Positions 63,741-64,000 of a stretch of DNA of 64,000 nt are shown piece by piece. A model generated the notes under the pieces. It saw only the letters and a program-made list of their open reading frames with translations. It ran no database searches and was not told the origin of the DNA. Made by a program: the position numbers and the translations under genes. Position 1 is the stretch's first letter. The number at the start of each line of letters is the position of its first letter. The DNA is from Gari tellinella (Eukaryota > Mollusca > Bivalvia > Cardiida > Psammobiidae), in contig OV277858.1 of NCBI GenBank assembly GCA_922989275.2, positions 105,758,794 to 105,822,793 of the forward strand, read 5' to 3'.

Positions 63741-63964
63741 TAGTGGAGAAAACGTTATTCTTTCCAAGTGAACGCGTTTACGCTAAAACTATCATTTCCA
63801 TCGCAAACCCGGCGTCTGATTTGGCTTCAAAATGTTTGCCACTCATATTAGAATACATGTAGATCGTTAATATGTTCAAAAAGTGTCATTTTCTCCATTT
63901 TATTGCAATTCGTTTGCGTTTCGTTTGCGCTTAAACGGGAGAGAATAACGTTTTCTCTACTGTA
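63741..63964 (-). mobile_element. MITE-A, reverse, left hairpin arm lost
   Basis: ATTTCCATCGCAAACCCGGCG: the left arm from base to apex is deleted. Both outer ends remain (TAGTGGAGAAAACG, CTCTACTGTA). Confidence 0.88.
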
Positions 63965-63975
63965 AAATCTAAACA

Positions 63976-64000
63976 TTACAGTCGAACCTCGATATCTCGC
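63976..64000. mobile_element. MITE-D, left end at window edge
   Basis: TTACAGTCGAACCTCGATAT then CTCGC, the start of another copy cut by the window. Confidence 0.65.

Overview
The window is eukaryotic, gene-poor and dominated by repeats. Its real genes are split by GT-AG introns. The most likely source is a mollusc, probably a bivalve. Three things point there: rho-class-like glutathione S-transferases (GSTs); a dispersed repeat at 35.7-37.5 kb with the 'GGCCATGGCCCT...CTCACCTGAG' start and 'GGCTCAGGTGAGCTAAAAA' end that I associate with bivalve genomes; and abundant TACATGTA motifs. The species cannot be named from the sequence.

The genes are a tandem array of five apparently intact two-exon GST genes, all on the minus strand: GST-A (2850-5918), GST-B (16046-17997), GST-C (21917-23890), GST-D (41497-46509) and GST-E (52450-61220). 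A broken first exon (psi, about 32215-32358) marks a sixth, dead copy. Each gene has a 58-61 codon first exon (thioredoxin-like half, ending RGQ), a phase-0 intron at the same place, and a 165-169 codon second exon (rest of the GSH site plus the all-helical domain). By sequence they form two subgroups, A/D/psi and B/C/E. They should act as cytosolic detoxification enzymes.

Everything between and inside the genes is mobile or repetitive DNA. The commonest element, here called MITE-A, has about 65 copies and fragments, roughly a fifth of the window. It is about 250 bp, with TA-flanked ends CAGTGGAGAAAACGTTATTC, arrays of AAACGC-like hexamers, and a central 65-bp hairpin. A second class, here called MITE-B, comprises several families flanked by TTAA and starting TTAACCC (piggyBac-type signature); most also carry a central hairpin. 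Other elements are MITE-C and MITE-D (TA-flanked), a 1.4-kb distant relative of MITE-A, a 1.8-kb TA element loaded with a 122-bp satellite, a 3.6-kb hAT-like element with a perfect 8-bp target duplication and several tRNA-like segments, a TTAA element with an 85-nt tRNA-like segment, and relics of a Tc1 transposase and a LINE reverse transcriptase.

The most striking signal is the hairpin module. Nearly the same 60-70 bp palindrome (CAAACAGTTTGGA.., then CTGATCAGACGCC, a short apex, and back) sits in the middle of elements whose ends belong to different transposon superfamilies. It looks like a unit that was exchanged between MITEs or moved by itself. Related observations are recurrent loss of one hairpin arm, piggyBac-type MITEs nested at TTAA sites inside MITE-A, opposed MITE-A copies at the two ends of GST introns, and a minisatellite that seems to have grown from the stop-codon end of a GST gene.
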